Shown: positions 7,915 to 11,185 of the stretch, one piece after another
Numbering within the stretch: position 1 is the first letter of the stretch
Layout: each line of letters starts with the position of its first letter
DNA from: Phenylobacterium sp. CCH9-H3
GTDB taxonomy: Bacteria; Pseudomonadota; Alphaproteobacteria; Caulobacterales; Caulobacteraceae
NCBI RefSeq assembly: GCF_001557235.1
Contig: NZ_LSJI01000177.1
Coordinates: forward strand, 1 to 11,185
Length of the DNA: 11,185 nucleotides
Reading direction: 5' to 3'
Translations under genes and position numbers: made by a program
The notes under the pieces: generated by a model
Databases searched by the model: none
What the model was told of the DNA's origin: nothing
The model's input: the letters and a program-made list of their open reading frames with translations, nothing else

Positions 7915-8033
7915 TGATGGCCGTTTTGCATCACCTCGTACGCACTTCAAAGTCTAGTTGTTCAAAGCCCTCGACCTTAACTCCGTCGCTCGGGCGAGCA
8001 CGGGCTCGCCAATGACGAGATGAGGACCACCAA
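7915..8033. promoter_or_regulatory. Divergent lysR / yjgH-like promoter region with repeats
   Basis: These 119 bases separate the two gene starts. The part nearest lysR is AT-rich for this window and contains ttcaaag twice, at 7946-7952 and 7961-7967 (15-base period, about one and a half helical turns), a candidate LysR binding element. A perfect hairpin follows: ggcgagc at 7993-7999 pairs with gctcgcc at 8004-8010 around a 4-base loop, in the leader of the yjgH-like gene. GAGGA at 8022-8026, 7 bases before the ATG at 8034, is its ribosome-binding site. Operator function is inferred, not shown. Confidence 0.45.
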
Positions 8034-8426
8034 ATGTCGAAGCGCGAAGCGGTCTTTCCGGCTGGGCGGCATGAACTGTACAGCCTACATGCCTATTCCG
8101 CGGCGATCAGATCGGGAGATCTGCTGTTCGTGTCCGGCCAAGTGGGCAGCCGCTGCGATGGCTCGCCCGAGCCGGACTTCGAGGCGCAGGTCCGGCTCGC
8201 GTTCGCCAACCTGAAGGCGACGTTGGCTGCGGGCGGGTACACGCTAGACGACATCGTCGACGTGACGACCTTCCACACGGATCCCGAAAGCCAGTTCGCC
8301 ACCGTCATGGCCGTGAAGGCCGAGGTCTTTCCGGAGGAGCCCTATCCCAATTGGACCGCCGTCGGCGTCAACTGGCTCGCTGGCTTCGATTTCGAGATCA
8401 AGGTGATCGCCCGGCGGCCGGCATGA
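8034..8426 (+). CDS. Rid-family (YjgF/UK114) protein, YjgH-like, without the catalytic arginine
   Basis: A 130-residue protein of the Rid superfamily, small trimeric cytoplasmic proteins; the RidA branch hydrolyses reactive enamine/imine intermediates. Family signs: SGDLLFVSGQVG (about 27-38), FANLKATLAAGGYTLDDIVDVTTFH in the middle, and the C-terminal FEIKVIARRPA. From memory it closely resembles Escherichia coli YjgH (FPAGRHxLY, SAAIRSGDLLFVSGQVGSR and YPNWTAVGV stretches) rather than RidA. Where RidA has its catalytic Arg in PARSCVEV, this protein reads PNWTAVGV, with Trp in the Arg position. Classical RidA chemistry is therefore unlikely and the substrate is unknown. It is divergent from the LysR gene and convergent with nrdR, with stops 82 bases apart. 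Confidence 0.9.
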   Translation: MSKREAVFPAGRHELYSLHAYSAAIRSGDLLFVSGQVGSRCDGSPEPDFEAQVRLAFANLKATLAAGGYTLDDIVDVTTFHTDPESQFATVMAVKAEVFPEEPYPNWTAVGVNWLAGFDFEIKVIARRPA

Positions 8427-8471
8427 TCGCGGATGACGCCAAGGACAAGGCGGCCTCGCCGTCCTAGCCCC

Positions 8472-8489
8472 GGGCGACAATCCGCGCGC
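8472..8489 (+). repeat. Direct repeat, right copy, flanking the lysR/yjgH-like pair
   Basis: gggcgacaatccgcgcgc is in the same orientation as the copy at 6939-6956, with 17 of 18 bases identical. It lies 19 bases beyond the nrdR stop. The copies enclose lysR and the yjgH-like gene and nothing else. Confidence 0.7.
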
Positions 8490-8508
8490 CTTTCAGGGCT
8501 GACGTGGG

Positions 8509-8982
8509 CTACCGCTCGTCGGCGGCGGCTTCGCTGAGACCTTCCTCGCCGAGGAAACGGGCGAAGTCGTCGGTTTCCTTGAAGTCGCGATAGACCGAGG
8601 CGTAGCGGACGTAGGCCACGTCATCGAGCTGCTTCAGGTGCTTCATGATCAGCTCACCGATCGTGGAGGACGGCAGTTCGGTCTCGCCCATGCTCTCGAG
8701 TTGGCGGGTGATGGTCGAGATCATCCGCTCGACCCTCTCGGGCTCCACGGGACGCTTGCGCAGGGCCACCGAGAGCGAGCGGGCCAGCTTGTCGCGATCG
8801 AACGGCGCGCGCCGGCCGGAGCGCTTGAGGATGGTCAGCTCACGCAGCTGGACACGCTCGAAGGTCGTGAAGCGGCCCTCGCACGCCGGGCACAGCCGGC
8901 GACGGCGGATAGCCGCGCCGTCTTCCGACGGTCGGCTGTCCTTCACCTGGGTCTCGTCGTGGCCGCAGAACGGGCAGCGCAT
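8509..8982 (-). CDS. nrdR: Transcriptional repressor NrdR
   Basis: Zinc-ribbon/ATP-cone repressor of ribonucleotide reductase genes that senses dATP/ATP. The 157-residue length is typical. The zinc ribbon is formed by Cys3 and Cys6 (MRCPFC) and Cys31 and Cys34 (CPAC), with the usual [17 protein letters not shown] between them and RFTTFERVQ after. The ATP-cone follows from about residue 47 ([16 protein letters not shown] type, here starting ILKRSGR) to about 137, including [20 protein letters not shown] lies 6 bases before the ATG. It starts 31 bases downstream of glyA on the same strand and is probably co-transcribed with it. No NrdR boxes were recognised in the window. Confidence 0.98.
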   Translation of the reverse strand: MRCPFCGHDETQVKDSRPSEDGAAIRRRRLCPACEGRFTTFERVQLRELTILKRSGRRAPFDRDKLARSLSVALRKRPVEPERVERMISTITRQLESMGETELPSSTIGELIMKHLKQLDDVAYVRYASVYRDFKETDDFARFLGEEGLSEAAADER

Positions 8983-9013
8983 ATCTAGCCCCCTTCCCGG
9001 CCACTTAACGCTA

Positions 9014-10309
9014 TTAGGCGTATATGGGGAAGCGTTTGGTCAGGGCTACCACCTCGCCGCGCACCTTCTGTTCCACGGCGGTGGAGTCCTCGCCCGTGGA
9101 GACCGCATCCAGGACCTCGCCGATCCACTGGCCCACCTGGCGGAACTCGGCCGGGCCGAAGCCGCGGGTCGTGCCCGCCGGCGTGCCGACGCGCAGGCCC
9201 GAGGTCTGCATGGGCGGCAGCGGATCGCCGGGAATGGAGTTCTTGTTGGTGGTGATCCCGGCGCGCTCCAGGGCGATCTCGGCCTGGGCGCCCGAGACGT
9301 TCTTCGGCGTCAGGTCGACCAGCATCAGGTGGCTGTCGGTGCCGTTGGAGACGATCTTGAAGCCCACGCTCTGCAGGCTGTCGGCCAGGGCCCGCGCGTT
9401 CTCGATCACCTGTTTCGCATAGGTCTTGAATTCGGGCCGCAGCGCTTCGCCGAAGGCCACGGCCTTGGCCGCGATCACGTGCATCAGGGGGCCGCCCTGT
9501 AGCCCGGGGAAGACCGCGCTGTTGATCTTGCCGGCCAGCTTTTTGTCGTTGGTGAGGATCAGGCCGCCGCGCGGGCCGCGCAGGGTCTTGTGGGTGGTGG
9601 TCGTGACGATGTGAGCGTGCGGGAACGGGTTCGGATACTCCCCCGCCACGATCAGGCCGGCGTAGTGCGCCACGTCGCACATGAGCACCGCACCCACCTC
9701 GTCGGCGATTTCGCGGAACTTGGCGAAGTCGATATGGCGCGAATAGGCCGAGCCGCCGGCGATGATCACCTTGGGCTGGTTGGCGTGCGCCACCTCGGCC
9801 GCCTCGTCGTAGTCGATCAGATGGTCCTGGGCCCGCACGCCGTACGCCACGGGACTGAACCACTTGCCGGACTGGTTGACGCTCTTGCCGTGCGTCAGGT
9901 GGCCGCCGTGGTCCAGGTTCATGCCCATGAAGGTGTCGCCCGGCTTCATAGTGACCATGAACACCGCCTGGTTCGCCTGGCTGCCCGAATGCGGCTGCAC
10001 GTTGGCGTACTCGCAGCCGAAGAGCTGCTTGGCGCGCTCGATGGCCAGGGTCTCGGCCTCGTCCACCACCTCGCAACCGCCGTAGTAGCGCTTGCCGGGA
10101 TAGCCCTCGGCGTACTTGTTGGTGAGGACCGAGCCCTGGGCCTCCAGCACCGCCTTCGAGACGATGTTCTCGGAGGCGATCAGCTCGATCTGCTCCTGCT
10201 GGCGCTTCAGCTCCCCATCCAGGATCGCGGCGATCGCCGGATCGGCCTGGGCGACGCCGGCCTGAAAGAAGTCGTCTTTGGAGGGCTGGGTTTGCACATG
10301 CAGGTTCAA
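9014..10309 (-). CDS. glyA: Serine hydroxymethyltransferase
   Basis: PLP enzyme interconverting serine and glycine with tetrahydrofolate; the main source of one-carbon units. With the TTG start ending at 10309 the protein has 431 residues, normal for the family. Landmarks: [52 protein letters not shown], the [10 protein letters not shown] stretch with the PLP-contacting Asp and His, [14 protein letters not shown] with the Schiff-base lysine (Lys241), [11 protein letters not shown], and [16 protein letters not shown] near the end. The longer open frame starting at 10465 adds 52 Arg/Gly-rich residues that do not look like GlyA. No ATG fits near the true N-terminus. TTG is favoured by AAAGG 8 bases upstream; a GTG ending at 10297 is the alternative. 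Confidence 0.97.
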   Translation of the reverse strand: MNLHVQTQPSKDDFFQAGVAQADPAIAAILDGELKRQQEQIELIASENIVSKAVLEAQGSVLTNKYAEGYPGKRYYGGCEVVDEAETLAIERAKQLFGCEYANVQPHSGSQANQAVFMVTMKPGDTFMGMNLDHGGHLTHGKSVNQSGKWFSPVAYGVRAQDHLIDYDEAAEVAHANQPKVIIAGGSAYSRHIDFAKFREIADEVGAVLMCDVAHYAGLIVAGEYPNPFPHAHIVTTTTHKTLRGPRGGLILTNDKKLAGKINSAVFPGLQGGPLMHVIAAKAVAFGEALRPEFKTYAKQVIENARALADSLQSVGFKIVSNGTDSHLMLVDLTPKNVSGAQAEIALERAGITTNKNSIPGDPLPPMQTSGLRVGTPAGTTRGFGPAEFRQVGQWIGEVLDAVSTGEDSTAVEQKVRGEVVALTKRFPIYA

Positions 10310-10524
10310 GGGCAAGACCTTTCGTGGCGACGCGCGGGATCCCGGGGGCGCGCGAGTCTGGCGGCGGCGAAGGCGCTCCTTTACTCCCGAACGTGCGCCC
10401 CTCCAACCGCGCCGCCCCTCAGTAATTCTGGGAACCGTTCGCAATTCCTGCGCGTTCACCGGCAAAGGCCGGAACGCGTCAGATCGCGTCCACGGCCGTT
10501 CAAGCGTGTCGAGAAGGGGTGGTC
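10310..10524. promoter_or_regulatory. Divergent glyA / mucR-family intergenic region
   Basis: These 215 bases must hold promoters for both the glyA-nrdR transcript (minus) and the MucR-family gene (plus). The stretch around 10420-10450 is the least GC-rich part and contains aattc twice (10423-10427 and 10443-10447). I see no riboswitch fold, no TTAA-N7-TTAA CtrA-type box and no other operator I can name. Confidence 0.4.
10318..10322 (-). promoter_or_regulatory. Ribosome-binding site favouring the glyA TTG start
   Basis: AAAGG on the minus strand, 8 bases before the TTG that ends at 10309 and about 20 bases before the in-frame GTG that ends at 10297. The spacing favours TTG. Confidence 0.5.
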
Positions 10525-10959
10525 ATGAGCGTAGGACCCGATTCGGATGGACCCTCGGGCGAAGACCTGATGCGCCTGGGCGCGGGGATCGTATCGGCCT
10601 ACGTCAGCCGCAACGCCGTCACGGCCGACGCCGTGCCGGACATCATCCGCACGGTCCACCAGGCCCTGGCTCAATTGACCGGGGCGGCCGCGCCGGCCCA
10701 GCCGGAAGAGCGGCCGAAACCTGCCGTGCCGATCGGCCGTTCGGTGCAGCACGACTACATCGTCTGCCTCGAGGACGGCAAACGCCTGAAGATGCTGAAG
10801 CGGTATCTGCGGTCCCGGTACAACATGAGCCCGGAGGACTATCGCCGTCGCTGGGGCCTGGCGCCCGACTACCCCATGGTGGCGCCCGCCTATGCGGCCC
10901 GCCGCTCGGACTTCGCCAAGCAGATCGGCCTGGGCCGCGGCGTGCGGCGGCGGAAGTAG
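10525..10959 (+). CDS. MucR/Ros-family transcriptional regulator with degenerate zinc site
   Basis: A 144-residue member of the alphaproteobacterial MucR/Ros regulators, which bind AT-rich DNA and control cell cycle, exopolysaccharide or virulence genes. The N-terminal part (GEDLMRLGAGIVSAYVSRN, about 12-30) is the usual dimerisation region. The DNA-binding domain reads YIVCLEDGKRLKMLKRYL (78-95), then MSPEDYRRRWGL and DYPMVAPAYAARRS. In typical zinc-binding members the ligands are Cys, Cys or Asp, His and His. Here Cys81 and Asp84 are kept, but the KRHL His is Tyr94 and the second His position is Arg98/Tyr99. I chose the ATG at 10525, with GAAGGGG just upstream; an in-frame GTG at 10519 would add two residues. 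It is divergent from glyA. Several paralogues are common in this group, so no gene name is given. Confidence 0.93.
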   Translation: MSVGPDSDGPSGEDLMRLGAGIVSAYVSRNAVTADAVPDIIRTVHQALAQLTGAAAPAQPEERPKPAVPIGRSVQHDYIVCLEDGKRLKMLKRYLRSRYNMSPEDYRRRWGLAPDYPMVAPAYAARRSDFAKQIGLGRGVRRRK

Positions 10960-10969
10960 GCCGGCCTGA

Positions 10970-10996
10970 GAGCGCCCCTGCGGGGCAAGGGCGCTC
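10970..10996 (+). terminator. GC-rich hairpin downstream of the MucR-family gene
   Basis: gagcgccc at 10970-10977 pairs perfectly with gggcgctc at 10989-10996 around an 11-base loop. A second, competing hairpin, gcccc/ggggc, overlaps it at 10974-10986. It starts 10 bases after the stop codon, a good place for a terminator, but no T-run follows. The rest of the gap to 11131 holds nothing recognisable. Confidence 0.4.
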
Positions 10997-11131
10997 GGGA
11001 CCGGTCCAGATGTCGGGCTGTTGAACGACCGGCCCTGAAAAGGAGTAGGCGCTGATTTTCGCACGCTGGCGTTGTGCCAAGGCGCCGCAGCGCGGTTTGT
11101 CGCACCTCCGCCGCGAAAGGACGCCCCGGCC

Positions 11132-11185
11132 TCAGGCGGCGTAGCCGCCGATGCGTTTGACGTTGCAGCGGGACCAGAGGGCGTC
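11132..11185 (-). CDS. C-terminal end of an unidentified gene (partial)
   Basis: On the minus strand the last bases read DALWSRCNVKRIGGYAA followed by TGA (11132-11134). The sequence is protein-like and the stop is clean, so this is probably the end of a gene running in from the right, convergent with the MucR-family gene. Seventeen residues are too few to name it, and it could also be a chance open frame. Confidence 0.35.
   Translation of the reverse strand, partial: DALWSRCNVKRIGGYAA

Noticed and set aside
7915..7950. Upstream TTG start adding 12 residues to the LysR protein
   Set aside because: The added residues are atypical, while the ATG at 7914 places the helix-turn-helix at the usual distance from the N-terminus.
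8427..8471. Possible bidirectional terminator between the yjgH-like gene and nrdR
   Set aside because: Only a 4-base stem (ggcg/cgcc) and a short cccggg palindrome; nothing stable enough to claim.
8985..10406. 473-residue minus-strand frame overlapping glyA
   Set aside because: Out-of-frame shadow of glyA with Arg/Gly-rich content and no GlyA motif.
10310..10465. 52-residue N-terminal extension of GlyA
   Set aside because: Residues are Arg-rich and unlike any GlyA N-terminus. The extension runs back through the divergent promoter region, and the ribosome-binding site points to 10309.

Overview
The window is high-GC, densely packed bacterial chromosome. The gene order glyA-nrdR-rib genes-nusB-thiL, the MucR/Ros-type regulator and the K+-independent proton pyrophosphatase point to an alphaproteobacterium. 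Caulobacteraceae (Caulobacter/Phenylobacterium-like) is my best guess, inferred from protein style and gene order, not proven. No RNA gene, CRISPR array or transposase was recognised.

Layout from left to right. 1-2048 (minus) is hppA, cut off at the window edge. 2261-2686 (minus) is a small exported protein of unknown function. 2811-3764 (plus) is an exported retropepsin-like aspartic protease with two catalytic halves. From 6925 down to 3777 (minus) runs a tight cluster: a RibD reductase-only protein, ribE, ribH, nusB and thiL, with abutting or overlapping ends. 7018-7914 (minus) and 8034-8426 (plus) are a divergent pair, a LysR regulator and a YjgH-like Rid-family protein. 8509-8982 (minus) is nrdR and 9014-10309 (minus) is glyA, which seems to use a TTG start. 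10525-10959 (plus) is a MucR-family regulator divergent from glyA. The last 55 bases hold the C-terminal end of an unidentified minus-strand gene.

How it fits together: glyA, nrdR, rib genes, nusB and thiL form a conserved alphaproteobacterial housekeeping block covering one-carbon metabolism, ribonucleotide reductase control, riboflavin synthesis, transcription antitermination and thiamine diphosphate synthesis. Here the block is split by the lysR/yjgH-like pair. That pair lies between two 18-base direct repeats (17/18 identical, 6939-6956 and 8472-8489). Collapsing one repeat onto the other would restore a 50-base nrdR-to-ribD spacer, so the pair looks like an insertion into an operon. The downstream rib genes must now rely on lysR read-through or on a promoter in the 92 bases before ribD.

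The other points of interest are a RibD without its deaminase half, a MucR protein that has lost both histidine zinc ligands, a Rid protein without the catalytic arginine, and a 15-base inverted repeat at the left end that coincides with HppA departing from its usual C-terminal sequence. I found no convincing wholly new multi-gene system; the most unusual structure is the flanked LysR/YjgH-like insertion.
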